Positions 33,274 through 42,967 of a stretch of DNA of 64,000 bases are shown piece after piece. Source of the DNA: Pseudomonas asiatica (GTDB taxonomy: Bacteria > Pseudomonadota > Gammaproteobacteria > Pseudomonadales > Pseudomonadaceae); assembly GCF_009932335.1 (NCBI RefSeq), contig NZ_BLJF01000002.1, forward strand, positions 62,001 through 126,000, given 5' to 3'. Positions within the stretch are counted from its first letter, which is position 1. Every line of letters begins with the position of its first letter. Under the pieces are notes generated by a model. The model was not told the DNA's origin and searched no databases. It saw nothing but the letters and a program-made list of their open reading frames with translations. A program made the translations under genes and the position numbers.

Positions 33274-34260
33274 TCAGCCGCGGACGATCTGGTTCTTGCC
33301 CTGGCGCTTGGCCTGGTACATCGCCGCATCGGCCCGGGCATACAGGCTGTCCAGCGCCACATCCTCGTCAGTCAGCCCGGTCACCCCCTGGCTCACCGTC
33401 ACCCCGTAGGTCTGCTCCCCATGGCTGAAGCTCAGCCGCTGGATCTGCCGCTGCAAGCGCTCGGCAATCTGCTCCGCGACCTGGGCACTACAGCCGGGGA
33501 ACACTGCCGCGAACTCCTCGCCACCAATGCGCCCGAACAGGTCACCTCGGCGTAGCACGGCCTTGCCGCTGTCGGCGATCTGCTGCAACACCTGGTCGCC
33601 TTCCTGGTGACCGTAGCTGTCGTTGATGCGCTTGAAGTCGTCGATGTCCAGCAGCAGGAAGGCCAGTGGTGTACCGTCTTCGCGGGCGCTGTCGAAGGCT
33701 TGCTGGGCGCATTCGAAAAAGTGCCGGCGGTTGCTGCTCTGGGTCAGCACGTCGGTGGTGGCCAGGCGCTGCAGTTCACCTTCGAGCTGCTTCTTCTCGG
33801 TGATGTCTTCTGCGATGCCGACGATGATCACCCGGTCGCCATCGCGTTGCTGGTTGATGTAGCACTTGTCGCTCAGCCAGCGCAACTGGCCGTCGGCATT
33901 GAGGATGCGGTACTCGCGGTCTTCCACCGAGCCCTTGAGCAGTACCTGGGCCAGGCTGCGTTCGGCGAACTCCAGGTCGTCGGGGTAGATGCTGTCTCGC
34001 CACTCGTTGTAGTCGGCCAGCACCAGGCTGGCCGAGCGGCCGAAGATGCGTTCGTAGGCGGGGCTGACGTAAAGCACCTGACGGGTTTCCCAGTCGAAGG
34101 CCCATAGCACCGCATTGACGCTATCGAGCAGCGAGCTGAACAGCTGTTCGCGCTCGCTCAGGCGGGCAACCTCGCCTTGGGCGTGGAGTAGCGCAAGCAA
34201 GGTCTGGGCGGCTTCCGGAGGCGGGGTGCCGGGCAGTGTCGTCGGAATGTTCTTGGCCAT
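33274..34260 (-). CDS. PAS-GGDEF diguanylate cyclase
   Basis: A 328-residue cytoplasmic protein. A PAS domain (about 45-165, with a PAC-like end VIIVGIAEDITEKKQLEGEL) is linked to a GGDEF domain (about 170-325). The active-site loop is FGRIGGEEFAAVF, and an RRGD motif five residues before it is an intact inhibitory I-site. It should make cyclic di-GMP and be feedback inhibited. No membrane segment is seen. The start MAKNIPTT is chosen. Upstream ATG and GTG codons would add a short extension, and none has a strong ribosome site. Confidence 0.88.
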   Translation of the reverse strand: MAKNIPTTLPGTPPPEAAQTLLALLHAQGEVARLSEREQLFSSLLDSVNAVLWAFDWETRQVLYVSPAYERIFGRSASLVLADYNEWRDSIYPDDLEFAERSLAQVLLKGSVEDREYRILNADGQLRWLSDKCYINQQRDGDRVIIVGIAEDITEKKQLEGELQRLATTDVLTQSSNRRHFFECAQQAFDSAREDGTPLAFLLLDIDDFKRINDSYGHQEGDQVLQQIADSGKAVLRRGDLFGRIGGEEFAAVFPGCSAQVAEQIAERLQRQIQRLSFSHGEQTYGVTVSQGVTGLTDEDVALDSLYARADAAMYQAKRQGKNQIVRG

Positions 34261-34402
34261 GTGCACGGAGCAGATCTCGGCGTGAAAGCGTGCGGCCAGC
34301 ATCTGGCCCGCCACGCGGGCGATGTGCCAGATATGAGTGTAAACGAGAGGGCGAAGTTCCGGGCGGCACGCCCAGCCAAAGGGGCGTGCCGATCAACGGC
34401 GG

Positions 34403-35587
34403 TCAGGCGCCGGTCGGGCGCAGGGAGTACGTCTTCAGCTGTGCCGCGAAGTCCCGCAGGGCGTGGATGCCGCTGGTTTCCGCCTCATGTACCCAGTCCT
34501 TCATGGCGGCCAGCATGTCGTGGCCGTTGGCGCTGGTGCGCGCCCAGATCTGCTGCAGGGCCAGGCGTTTTTCGTAGATGGTCTTCAGCGCCTGGCTGTG
34601 GGCGAGCATCGACTCGATGCGCACATGGTGACGGTCTTCCAGCAGGCTGGTCTCGCGCGACAACAGGCGCTTGGCGCGGCGGAAGTGATGGCGCAGCGAA
34701 GCATCGACGCGGGCCAGCTCCTGCTTGACCAGCGGGCCGATCACCAGCTTGCGGTACTGGGCCATGATCTGGAAGCGGTTGTTGAGGATGGCCATGGCGG
34801 TGTCCATGTCCAGGCTGGCCTTGCCTGCCACCCGGTGGGCGATGGGCGCCACGCGCTGTACCTTGGCCAGGCGCAGCAGGCAGAACAGGCGGATCCACGC
34901 CCAACCCATGTCGAACTCCCAGCGCTTGACCGACAGCTTGGCCGAGTTGGGGTAGGTGTGGTGGTTGTTGTGCAGCTCTTCGCCACCGATGACGATGCCC
35001 CACGGCACCAGGTTGGTCGCGGCGTCGCGGCACTCGAAGTTGCGGTAGCCGAGAGCGTGGCCCAGGCCGTTGACCACGCCGGCGGCCCAGAACGGAATCC
35101 ACATCATCTGCACTGCCCAGATGGTGATGCCGATGGTGCCGAACAGCAGCAGGTCGATTACCGCCATCAGCGCGATGCCGCCCAGCTTGTAGCGCGAGTA
35201 GAGGTTGCGCTCGATCCAGTCGTCCGGGCAGTTCTTGCCATAGATGCGCAGGGTTTCAGGGTTGCGCGCCTCTTCCCGGTAAAGCTCGGCACCCTTGCGC
35301 AGCACCGTGCCCAGGCCCTTGTACAGCGGGCTGTGCGGGTCGTCGGGGGTTTCGCATTTGGCGTGGTGCTTGCGGTGGACGGCGGTCCATTCGCGGGTGT
35401 TCTGCGCCGTGGTCAGCCACAGCCAGAAACGGAAGAAGTGCTTGAGCGCGCCATTGAGCTCCAGGGCCCGGTGCGCGGAGTAGCGGTGCAGGTAGACCGT
35501 GACGCTGACGATGGTCACGTGGGTCATCAACAGTGTAATGCCGACCAGTTGCCAGGCCGAGAAGTCGAGCAGGCCGTTGTACCACAT
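34403..35587 (-). CDS. desA: membrane fatty-acid desaturase (DesA-like)
   Basis: A 394-residue inner-membrane di-iron desaturase. The three histidine boxes are present: HRYSAH, HRKHH and HNNHH. Hydrophobic segments flank them (about 10-35, 130-170 and beyond). A long helical C-terminal part follows (residues 230-394). The family introduces delta-9 double bonds into acyl chains. In P. aeruginosa, as recalled, the DesA gene lies beside a PAS-GGDEF-EAL gene, as here, and acts on phospholipid acyl chains aerobically. The symbol is based on this neighbourhood and is moderately secure. Confidence 0.88.
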   Translation of the reverse strand: MWYNGLLDFSAWQLVGITLLMTHVTIVSVTVYLHRYSAHRALELNGALKHFFRFWLWLTTAQNTREWTAVHRKHHAKCETPDDPHSPLYKGLGTVLRKGAELYREEARNPETLRIYGKNCPDDWIERNLYSRYKLGGIALMAVIDLLLFGTIGITIWAVQMMWIPFWAAGVVNGLGHALGYRNFECRDAATNLVPWGIVIGGEELHNNHHTYPNSAKLSVKRWEFDMGWAWIRLFCLLRLAKVQRVAPIAHRVAGKASLDMDTAMAILNNRFQIMAQYRKLVIGPLVKQELARVDASLRHHFRRAKRLLSRETSLLEDRHHVRIESMLAHSQALKTIYEKRLALQQIWARTSANGHDMLAAMKDWVHEAETSGIHALRDFAAQLKTYSLRPTGA

Positions 35588-35680
35588 AGGTGTAAATACC
35601 CTCGGAATGCAGGAGGAGGGGCTGATTATCCCTTGGGCAGGAAATAAATACAGTTACCCGTTCAGATAGGAAGTCACGAC

Positions 35681-35698
35681 ATGTTTCAGCCTTTATAA
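35681..35698 (+). CDS. candidate five-codon leader ORF
   Basis: ATG TTT CAG CCT TTA TAA encodes MFQPL. AGGAAG lies seven bases before its ATG, a better ribosome site than that of the following large gene. The stop overlaps the next ATG as TAATG. It could couple or limit translation of the GGDEF-EAL gene. Confidence 0.35.
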   Translation: MFQPL

Positions 35699-37629
35699 TG
35701 CCCCATCATTTTTCATGGGCAATTGCACCCGACATGTCTGTTTCCGTTCGCGACGCCTTGCGCATGGCCGCGCTGTATGTGGTGCTCTCGATCCTCTGGC
35801 TGACGCTGGCCGAGGTGGTGTTGCACGGCATGACCGACGACCCCCTGGCACTGACCGTGGGCCGGCAGATCAACGTGGTGGTCTGGGTGCTGCTCAGCGC
35901 CTTTCTGATCTATGTGTCGCGGGTGCGGCTGCTCGACTTCATCGGTGTTGGCGCGCGTATGCGTGGTGAAGACCGTGAACGCCTGCGCATGGCTGCGGCA
36001 GTGTTCGACAGCACCCTCGAAGGCGTGCTGGTGACAGACCGCCATGGCCTGATCGTGCACGTCAACCGTGCCTTCATGCGTATCACCGGCTACCAGCAGG
36101 ACGAGGTCATCGGCCAGCGCCCGAACAAGTTCAAGTCGGGCCGCCATGGCCTGGCGTTCTACCAGCAGATCTTCGCCACTCTGGCGGAAAAGGGCGAGTG
36201 GAGCGGCGAAATATGGAATCGGCGCAAGAGCGGTGAAATCTACCCGCAATGGCAGACCATTTGCGCCATCCGCGACGATCAAGGCGAGCTCAGCCATTAC
36301 GTGGCGGTGTTCAGCGACATCAGCGCGATCAAGCATTCTGAACAGGAACTGGCCTACCTGGCTCACCACGACCCGCTGACCGACCTGCCCAACCGCCTGC
36401 TGTTCAACGACCGGGTCGAGCAGGCGCTGGCCGCAGCCCAGGCGAACAAGCGTGGTTGTGCCCTGCTGTTGCTGGACCTGGACCATTTCCAGAGCATCAA
36501 CGACGGCCTTGGCCACACCATTGGCGACCAGTTGCTGAAGCTGGTGGGCGAGCGCCTGGCAGAGGTGCTGCGCAGCGGCGTGACCCTGGCGCGCCTGGGG
36601 GGCGACGAATTTGGCGTGCTGGCGGAAAACTGCCATGAGGTTGGCCAGGCGGGCAAGCTGGCGCAGGGCATCATCGAGCGCATGCGCGAGCCGTTCCAGT
36701 TCGACGGTCACCGCCTGTTCATCAGCGTCAGCGTGGGCATCAGCCTGTTCCCCAGCGATGCCTTGAGTGCCGAGCAGTTGCTGCGCAATGCCGACTCGGC
36801 GTTGTACAAGGCCAAGAGCAACGGGCGGGCCTGCTATGCGCTGTACACCGAAGAACTGACCGCTCACGCCCAACACCGGGTCGAAACCGCCGGCGAGCTG
36901 CGCCGAGCCTTGGAGCAGGACGAGCTGCGGGTGTTCTACCAGCCGGTGCACGACCTGGCGACCGGCCGCCAGGTCGGCGTCGAAGCCTTGGTGCGTTGGC
37001 AGCACCCTGAGCGCGGCCTGGTTCCACCGGGCGAATTCATCCCGATTGCCGAGCGTACCGGGCTGATTGCCGAGATCGACGCCTGGGTACTACGCCAGGC
37101 GTGTCGGCAGATGGTGCGATGGCAGGGTGAAGGGCGGCAGTTGGCATTCGTGGCGGTGAACATTTCCAGCCGCCTGTTTGGCCAGCACGAGCTGTACCAG
37201 CAGGTGGCCGAGGTGCTGGACGACACCGGCCTGGCCCCGGCCTTGCTGGAGCTGGAGGTGACCGAGAGCGCAGTGATGGAGGACCCGGAGGTGGCGCTGG
37301 AGCAGTTGCATCGCCTGCGCGAGCTGGGGGTGACCTTGGCTATCGACGACTTTGGCACCGGTTATTCATCGCTGCTGCGGCTCAAGCGCTTGCCGGTGCA
37401 GAAGCTGAAGATCGACCAAGGCTTCGTTGCCGGGTTGCCGCTGGATGAGGACGATATCGCGATCGTCCGGGTGATCATCGCCCTGGCCCGCAGCATGGGT
37501 ATGCAAGTGCATGCAGAGGGCATCGAGCAGGCCGAGCAGGCCAGCTTCCTGCTGCATGAGCAGTGTCAGCTTGGGCAGGGGTACTGGTTCGGGCGGCCGG
37601 TGCCTGCCGGGGATTTGTGCTGGGGTTGA
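35698..37629 (+). CDS. membrane PAS-GGDEF-EAL cyclic di-GMP protein
   Basis: A 643-residue protein with two N-terminal hydrophobic segments (about 22-42 and 55-75), a PAS domain (about 100-215), a GGDEF domain (about 215-385) and an EAL domain (about 395-640). The GGDEF loop [12 protein letters not shown] is intact. The EAL set [28 protein letters not shown] and KIDQGF appears catalytically complete, so phosphodiesterase activity is expected, with GGDEF either regulatory or active. It is divergent from the desaturase gene, resembling the recalled PA0285 (PipA)-PA0286 arrangement. ATG at 35734 is an alternative start. Neither ATG has a strong ribosome site. Confidence 0.9.
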   Translation: MPHHFSWAIAPDMSVSVRDALRMAALYVVLSILWLTLAEVVLHGMTDDPLALTVGRQINVVVWVLLSAFLIYVSRVRLLDFIGVGARMRGEDRERLRMAAAVFDSTLEGVLVTDRHGLIVHVNRAFMRITGYQQDEVIGQRPNKFKSGRHGLAFYQQIFATLAEKGEWSGEIWNRRKSGEIYPQWQTICAIRDDQGELSHYVAVFSDISAIKHSEQELAYLAHHDPLTDLPNRLLFNDRVEQALAAAQANKRGCALLLLDLDHFQSINDGLGHTIGDQLLKLVGERLAEVLRSGVTLARLGGDEFGVLAENCHEVGQAGKLAQGIIERMREPFQFDGHRLFISVSVGISLFPSDALSAEQLLRNADSALYKAKSNGRACYALYTEELTAHAQHRVETAGELRRALEQDELRVFYQPVHDLATGRQVGVEALVRWQHPERGLVPPGEFIPIAERTGLIAEIDAWVLRQACRQMVRWQGEGRQLAFVAVNISSRLFGQHELYQQVAEVLDDTGLAPALLELEVTESAVMEDPEVALEQLHRLRELGVTLAIDDFGTGYSSLLRLKRLPVQKLKIDQGFVAGLPLDEDDIAIVRVIIALARSMGMQVHAEGIEQAEQASFLLHEQCQLGQGYWFGRPVPAGDLCWG

Positions 37630-37630
37630 A

Positions 37631-37720
37631 GGCCCCTTCGCGGGCATGCCCGCTCCCACAGGGATATCGTTGTATTCAAGCCCTGTGCAGTACCTGTGGG
37701 AGCGGGCGTGCCCGCGAAGA
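37631..37720. repeat. REP pair (inverted), CGCGGGCATGCCCGC type
   Basis: GGCCCCTTCGCGGGCATGCC and its inverse, ending GGGCGTGCCCGCGAAG, face each other between the convergent GGDEF-EAL and metI genes. Confidence 0.85.
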
Positions 37721-37722
37721 AT

Positions 37723-38367
37723 TCAGCGCTTGTTCAAGCCTTTCGCCAACCGGTCTCCACCCAGTTGGATCAACGCCACCAACGCCACCAGCATGGCAAT
37801 CACGGTCAGCATGATCTGGCTGTCGAAGCGCTGGTAGCCATAGCGGTAGGCGATGTCCCCCAGTCCCCCGGCACCGATCGCTCCGGCCATGGCCGAGGAG
37901 TTGATCAGGGTCACCAGGGTGATGGTGAAGCCCCCGACAATCCCCGGCAGCGCCTCTGGCAGCAGTACGTGCCAGACAATGTGCCAGCGCCGGCAGCCCA
38001 TGGCCTGTGCAGCCTCCACCAGGCCGTGGTCGACTTCGCGCAGGCTGACCTCGGCAATCCGCGCGAAGAACGGAGTGGCGGCAATGGTCAGTGGCACCAC
38101 TGCCGCCCACACGCCATACGTGGTACCCACTACCAAGCGGGTGAAGGGGATCAGCGCGACCATCAGGATCAGGAACGGGATCGAGCGGAACAGGTTGACG
38201 AATGCACCCAGCACCCGGTTCAGCAGCGGCGCCTCGAAGATCCCGCCCTTGTCGCTGGTGACCAGCAGCACCGCCATCGGTACCCCCACCAGCAGGGCGA
38301 TCAGCGACGACACGCCGACCATCAGCAGGGTATCGAGCAAACCTTCCAGCAGGCGATCAAACCACAT
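37723..38367 (-). CDS. metI: MetI-type ABC transporter permease
   Basis: A 214-residue inner-membrane protein with five hydrophobic segments. The EAA loop is [20 protein letters not shown], and the N-terminal [20 protein letters not shown] plus the closing [20 protein letters not shown] are typical of MetI. It forms the channel of a methionine-type importer. The start overlaps the end of metN by 11 bases. It is the last gene of a six-gene minus-strand set that includes three monooxygenases, so the real substrate may be another organosulfur compound. Confidence 0.9.
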   Translation of the reverse strand: MWFDRLLEGLLDTLLMVGVSSLIALLVGVPMAVLLVTSDKGGIFEAPLLNRVLGAFVNLFRSIPFLILMVALIPFTRLVVGTTYGVWAAVVPLTIAATPFFARIAEVSLREVDHGLVEAAQAMGCRRWHIVWHVLLPEALPGIVGGFTITLVTLINSSAMAGAIGAGGLGDIAYRYGYQRFDSQIMLTVIAMLVALVALIQLGGDRLAKGLNKR

Positions 38368-39466
38368 GGCCCAGTACCTCCACGTCCTCGGCCCAGCGGC
38401 GGGCGCGCTCCAGCAATTGATGGGTGTCGTGCGGCGAGTGCTGCACCGACAGGATCAGCTGCCCCAGGGCATGCTCGCCAATGGTTTCCACACCACCCTG
38501 CAGCAGGCGTACGCGGCCGCCAAGGTCGTTGAACAGGGCGGACAGTTCGGGCTCGCCGAGCAGGGTCAGCCTCAGCACCACGGCACTGTCGCGGCTTGCC
38601 GGGTTGGCCCGCAGGCTGGCTTGCAGCGCGGCTGGCAACCTGGCTTGCAACGGTGCCAGCAGGGTACGGGTGACTTCGTGGCGTGGTGAGCCAAACACCC
38701 GCCAGACCTCACCCTGCTCGACCACTTCTCCACGTTCCAGCACCACCACCCGGTGGCAGATATCGCGGATTACCGCCATCTCGTGGGTGATCAGCACGAT
38801 GGTCAGGCCCAGGCGCTGGTTGATGTCGCGCAGCAGTTCGAGAATGGAAGCAGTGGTCTCCGGGTCCAGCGCCGAGGTGGCCTCGTCGCACAGCAGGATC
38901 TCGGGGTCATGCACCAACGCCCTGGCAATGCCCACGCGCTGCTTCTGCCCGCCGGACAGCTGCGCCGGGTACACGTGGTGCTTTTCCCGCAGGCCCACCA
39001 GCTCAAGCAGTTCGCGTACCTTGCGCTGGCGCTCCGCCTTGGCCACGCCGGCCACCTTGAGGGGCAGCTCGACGTTCTGCCACACGGTCTTGGCCGACAT
39101 CAGGTTGAAGTGCTGGAAGATCATGCCGATACGCCGGCGCAGGGCTACCAGGTGGTCCTCGTCGAAGGGCGCGATGTCCACCTGGTCGATCAGCACCCGG
39201 CCCTGGCTGGGTTGCTCCAGGCGGTTGATGGTGCGCAGCAGCGATGACTTGCCGGCGCCGCTGCGGCCGATGATGCCGAAGATCTCGCCATGGCAGATGT
39301 TCAGGTCGATGCCTTGCAAGGCCGGTTGCGCCTGGCCCGGGTAGGTCTTGCCCAGGCCGATGAAGCGCACATGGGCTTCATTGACCTCCGGGCGCAGGGC
39401 CTGCTCCCTGGCCGTTGGCGGCAGTGGTTGTGTGGTGGGCGCCCGCAGCGCGCTGGCCTGGCTCAT
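38357..39466 (-). CDS. metN: MetN-type ABC transporter ATP-binding protein
   Basis: A 369-residue ATPase. Walker A is GRSGAGKSS, the signature [10 protein letters not shown], Walker [16 protein letters not shown] and the H-loop [10 protein letters not shown]-terminal NIL/ACT-like domain (about 290-365) is the family regulatory domain through which MetN senses internal methionine. The N-terminus has an unusual extension of about 30 residues before the first beta strand. It is separated by one base from the binding-protein gene upstream and overlaps metI. Confidence 0.92.
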   Translation of the reverse strand: MSQASALRAPTTQPLPPTAREQALRPEVNEAHVRFIGLGKTYPGQAQPALQGIDLNICHGEIFGIIGRSGAGKSSLLRTINRLEQPSQGRVLIDQVDIAPFDEDHLVALRRRIGMIFQHFNLMSAKTVWQNVELPLKVAGVAKAERQRKVRELLELVGLREKHHVYPAQLSGGQKQRVGIARALVHDPEILLCDEATSALDPETTASILELLRDINQRLGLTIVLITHEMAVIRDICHRVVVLERGEVVEQGEVWRVFGSPRHEVTRTLLAPLQARLPAALQASLRANPASRDSAVVLRLTLLGEPELSALFNDLGGRVRLLQGGVETIGEHALGQLILSVQHSPHDTHQLLERARRWAEDVEVLGHVV

Positions 39467-39467
39467 G

Positions 39468-40268
39468 TCAGCCCTCCCAACCGGCCTGGTAGAGCTTGCC
39501 GTGGGCTTTGTCCAAGGCTGCGCGCACCACTGGCGAGTGCTGGTAGATGTCGACGAACTTGGCCAGGCGTGGGTCGTCCTTGCTTTGCGGTCGAATGACG
39601 AACTGGATCACGTACTCCTTGTTCTCCAGGCCGTCGAACAGCAGTGCGGAGCCGGCGTCGAAGCTGTTGGCCAGGCGGATGTAGGCCGGGTAGCCCTGCA
39701 CCAGGTCGGCGTCGTCATAGGCGCGAACCAGCTGTACGGCCTCGACCTGAAGGATTTTCAGTTTTTTCGGGTTGGCGACGATATCGTCCTCGGTGGCCTT
39801 GTAGCCGACCCCCGGCTTGAGGGTGATCAGCCCGGCCTTGGCCAGCAGCTGCAGGCCACGGCCGCTGTTGATCGGGTCGTTGGCGATGGCCACGCTGGCG
39901 CCTTCGGGCAGGTCGGCGAAGCTCTTGCACTTTTTCGAGTACAGGCCGACGTTGTTGATGATGCCCGGGGCGTAGGGCACCAGGTTGAAGCCTGCGGCTG
40001 CCTTGGCGTTTTCCAGGAACGGGATGTGCTGGAAGTAGTTCACGTCGATGTCGCCGCTATTGAGGCTGACATTGGGTGCGATCCAGTCGCTGAACTCGAC
40101 CAGCTTCACTTCAAGGCCTTGCTTGTGCGCTTCTTCCACTGCGGCTTCCAGCGGGATGGCAAAGGCCGAGGTGGTGCCGATCTTCAGCGGTTCGGCAGCC
40201 AGCGCGCTGGCGGACAGACCGAGGGAGAGGGCAATGGCCGCGACGGGCCGGAACAATTTATCAAGCAT
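39468..40268 (-). CDS. metQ: MetQ/NlpA-type substrate-binding protein
   Basis: A 266-residue periplasmic binding protein of the NlpA family. The signal peptide ends SASALAAEP and contains no lipobox Cys, so unlike E. coli MetQ it is predicted to be soluble in the periplasm. [17 protein letters not shown] and [20 protein letters not shown] are family signatures. Apart from the initiator it has no Met and only one Cys, suggesting use during sulfur limitation. The start lies eight bases inside the preceding monooxygenase gene. The ligand may be methionine or a related sulfur compound oxidised by the co-encoded enzymes. Confidence 0.88.
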   Translation of the reverse strand: MLDKLFRPVAAIALSLGLSASALAAEPLKIGTTSAFAIPLEAAVEEAHKQGLEVKLVEFSDWIAPNVSLNSGDIDVNYFQHIPFLENAKAAAGFNLVPYAPGIINNVGLYSKKCKSFADLPEGASVAIANDPINSGRGLQLLAKAGLITLKPGVGYKATEDDIVANPKKLKILQVEAVQLVRAYDDADLVQGYPAYIRLANSFDAGSALLFDGLENKEYVIQFVIRPQSKDDPRLAKFVDIYQHSPVVRAALDKAHGKLYQAGWEG

Positions 40269-41652
40269 GGTGCAGGGCTCCAGTCGGGGCAGGGGTAGAG
40301 GTAAAGCGGTAGGCCGAGCCAGGGTGGTCGGCGGGCAAATGCGGGTGGTCGGCCTGGAACAGTTTTTCGCGCAGGGTGCCTTCGGCATAGGCGGTCTTGT
40401 AGCGGCCACGCTGTTGCAACTGCGGGATGACCAGGTCGATGAAGTCCTCGAAGCTTTCCGGGGTTACGGTGCGGGTCAGGTTGAAACCGTCCAGACCGGT
40501 TTCATCGACCCAGGCGATCAGCTGTTCGGCCACCTGCTCGGGCGCGCCGACCAGGGTCACGTAACGGCCACCCAGGGCGTGCTGCTGCAGCAGGCGCCGG
40601 CGGGTCCAGACGTTGTCCTGCAACTGGCGCGTGGCCGACTGGATGGCGTTGCCCTGGCTGAAGGCAATCGGCTCGTCCAGGGCGTAGGCGGCGAAGTCGA
40701 TGCCGGTGGACGCTGCGAAGTGCGCGACCCCGGCCTCGGCGCTGGCATGGCGCAGGTACTCGGCATGCTTGGCCTGGGCCTGCTGCTCGGTGGCGGCGAC
40801 GATCACCGTGATGCCCATGAACACCTTGACCGCTTGCGGGTCGCGGCCAGCGGCTTGGGCGGCGGCGCGCACCTTGTCGACCTGGGCGCGGGTGGCGGCC
40901 TTGTCCTGGCCACTGATGAACACGCATTCGGCATGGTTGCCGGCGAAGGCCAGGCCACGCTGCGAGCTGCCGGCCTGGAACAGTACCGGTGTACGCTGCG
41001 GTGAGGGTTCGCACAGGTGGTAGCCGTCGACCTTGTAGAACTCGCCCTGGTGGTTGACCTTGCGCACCCTGTCGGGCCTGGCATAGACGCGCTGCTGGCG
41101 GTCGGCGACCACGGCATCTTCAGCCCAGCTGCCTTCCAGCAGCTTGTACAGCACCTGCAGGTACTCGTCGGCCTGGTCGTAGCGGCGGTCATGCTCGGGT
41201 TGCTGCGCCAGGCCCATGGCCCGGGCGGCGCTGTCGAGGTAGCCGGTGACGATGTTCCAGCCCACTCGGCCATGGCTCAGGTGGTCCAGGGTGGAAAGGC
41301 GGCGAGCGAACAGGTACGGCGCTTCGTAGGTGAGGTTGGCGGTAAGGCCGAAGCCCAGGTGGCGGGTGACGGCGGCCATGGCCGAGACCAGCAGCAGCGG
41401 GTCGTTGACCGGCAGCTGGATCGACTCCTTGAGGGTGACGTCCAGCGACTGGCCGTAGATGTCGTAGGTGCCGACGATGTCGGCGATGAAAAGCCCGTCG
41501 AACAAGCCGCGCTCCAGCAGCCGCGCCAGACTGGTCCAGTAGTCCAGGGTCTTGTACTGGGTCGAGGTGTCCCGTGGGTGGGTCCACAGGCCGTGGTTGA
41601 TGTGCCCGATGCAATTCATGTTGAAAGCATTGAGCAGGATCTGCTTGGCCAT
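40261..41652 (-). CDS. LLM class FMN-dependent monooxygenase (NtaA/DszA family)
   Basis: A 463-residue flavin monooxygenase with the luciferase-like TIM-barrel pattern. MNCIGHINHGLWTHPRD, the segment STLDHLSHGRVGWNIVTGYL and YLDSAARAMGL are characteristic of the NtaA/SnaA/DszA/DmoA group. These enzymes use FMNH2 and O2 to cleave C-S or C-N bonds. It is translationally coupled to a DszC/SfnB-like enzyme upstream and to metQ downstream. In desulfurisation, DszC first oxidises sulfur and a DszA-type enzyme then breaks the C-S bond, so this pair may act in series. The substrate is unknown. Confidence 0.9.
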   Translation of the reverse strand: MAKQILLNAFNMNCIGHINHGLWTHPRDTSTQYKTLDYWTSLARLLERGLFDGLFIADIVGTYDIYGQSLDVTLKESIQLPVNDPLLLVSAMAAVTRHLGFGLTANLTYEAPYLFARRLSTLDHLSHGRVGWNIVTGYLDSAARAMGLAQQPEHDRRYDQADEYLQVLYKLLEGSWAEDAVVADRQQRVYARPDRVRKVNHQGEFYKVDGYHLCEPSPQRTPVLFQAGSSQRGLAFAGNHAECVFISGQDKAATRAQVDKVRAAAQAAGRDPQAVKVFMGITVIVAATEQQAQAKHAEYLRHASAEAGVAHFAASTGIDFAAYALDEPIAFSQGNAIQSATRQLQDNVWTRRRLLQQHALGGRYVTLVGAPEQVAEQLIAWVDETGLDGFNLTRTVTPESFEDFIDLVIPQLQQRGRYKTAYAEGTLREKLFQADHPHLPADHPGSAYRFTSTPAPTGALHHA

Positions 41653-42833
41653 CAGATGGTCCCCCGGCGTGGTGGGTTGGCATCATTGAGGTAGTAGTTG
41701 CCGATGGCGTGGTACTTCCAGCGCACCGGGTCGTGCAGGGTGTGCACGCGGGCGTTGCGCCAGTGGCGGTCAAGGTTGTGTTCGGCCAGTGTGGCCTGGC
41801 TGCCGCCCAGTTCGAACAGGGTGGTGCCGGCCGCGAGGGAAATCTCGGTGCTGATGGCGCGGGCCTCGGCCACCGCGATGGACGCGGCGGCCACGTTTTC
41901 GGCAGTGCTGTCGTCGCGGGCGCGGTCCAGATATTCGCCCGCGCGCTCCAGCAAGGCTTCGGCGGCGTGCAGACGGATCGCCAGATGGCCGAAACTCTTC
42001 AGCGTAAGCGGGTCATCGCTGGCCTTGTCCAGGCCGGAGTCGACCCAGGGGCGGCTGCGGGTGCGCACGAAGTGCAGGGCATCTTCGTATGCGGCGCGGG
42101 CGATGCCGGTGTCGATGGCGGCATGAAGGATCTGCGCCAGCGGGCCGACCGGGGTGGGGCGTTCGAAGGCGCTCTGGAACGGCACCACGTCGGCGGCACT
42201 GACATACACGTTATCGAACACCACCGAGCCGCTGCCGGTGGTGCGCTGGCCGAAGCCGCTCCAGTCGTCGATCACCTGCAGGCCCTGGCTGTCGGCCGGG
42301 ACGAAGGCCAGGTGCTGCACGCCCTGCTCATCGACCACCGAAGTGGGAATGCGCTGGGCGTATATGGCGCCGGTGGAGTAGAACTTGCGGCCGTTGATGC
42401 GAAAACCATCGCCGTCGCGGGACAGGCGCGTGGTGCGGTCGTTGGCGGTCTTGGTGCCCAGTTCGGCCAGGGCGTTGCCGAAGCGGTTGCCCGCCAGTAC
42501 TTCGGCGTAAAAGCGCTGTTGCTGTTCGGGTGTGCCGTTTACCCGCAGGACTTCCAGGCCGTAGAAATGGTTTTGCGGGATCTGCCCTAGCGAGCCGTCG
42601 GCCTGGGCGATGCGGGCGATTACCTTGGCCAGGGTGATGTTGGACACGCCGGCGCCGCCGAAGGCCTTGGGTACGCTGATGGCCCACAGGCCGGAGCGAG
42701 TGAACAGTTCCAGTTCGGCGTGCGGCAGACGGCGCTCGCGGTCGCGCAGGGCGCTGTCGCGGCGCAGGTGTCGGGCGACTTCTTCGGCAACTTTCAGGGC
42801 CTGGGTGTCGCTGGTGATGATGTTTGTAGTCAT
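41652..42833 (-). CDS. SfnB/DszC-family flavin oxidoreductase (second copy)
   Basis: A 393-residue protein with the acyl-CoA dehydrogenase fold. The DszC/SfnB type is shown by ELFTRSGLWAISVPKAFGG, GQIPQNHFYGLEVLRV, WSGFGQRTTGSGSVVFDNV and the C-terminal NLDRHWRNARVHTLHDPVRW. Such enzymes use reduced FMN to oxygenate sulfur or nitrogen compounds. By eye it has no Cys and no Met beyond the initiator in 393 residues. GGAGA precedes the ATG by seven bases. The stop overlaps the LLM gene start as TGATG. Confidence 0.9.
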   Translation of the reverse strand: MTTNIITSDTQALKVAEEVARHLRRDSALRDRERRLPHAELELFTRSGLWAISVPKAFGGAGVSNITLAKVIARIAQADGSLGQIPQNHFYGLEVLRVNGTPEQQQRFYAEVLAGNRFGNALAELGTKTANDRTTRLSRDGDGFRINGRKFYSTGAIYAQRIPTSVVDEQGVQHLAFVPADSQGLQVIDDWSGFGQRTTGSGSVVFDNVYVSAADVVPFQSAFERPTPVGPLAQILHAAIDTGIARAAYEDALHFVRTRSRPWVDSGLDKASDDPLTLKSFGHLAIRLHAAEALLERAGEYLDRARDDSTAENVAAASIAVAEARAISTEISLAAGTTLFELGGSQATLAEHNLDRHWRNARVHTLHDPVRWKYHAIGNYYLNDANPPRRGTI

Positions 42834-42851
42834 GGTGTTTCTCCGGGGCCT

Positions 42852-42955
42852 CGGGGCCGCTCTGCGGCCCATCGCGACACAAGGCCGCTCCTACAGGAGG
42901 TACGCGATCCCTTGTAGGAGCGGCCTTGTGTCGCGATGGGCTGCAAAGCAGCCCC
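42852..42955. repeat. REP pair (inverted) inside the monooxygenase operon
   Basis: GGGGCCGCTCTGCGGCCC with ATCGCGACACAAGGCCGCTC faces its inverse, ending GGGCTGCAAAGCAGCCCC. It separates the two SfnB-like genes on the same strand and may set their relative mRNA levels. Confidence 0.85.
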
Positions 42956-42967
42956 AAGGCCCTTAAA

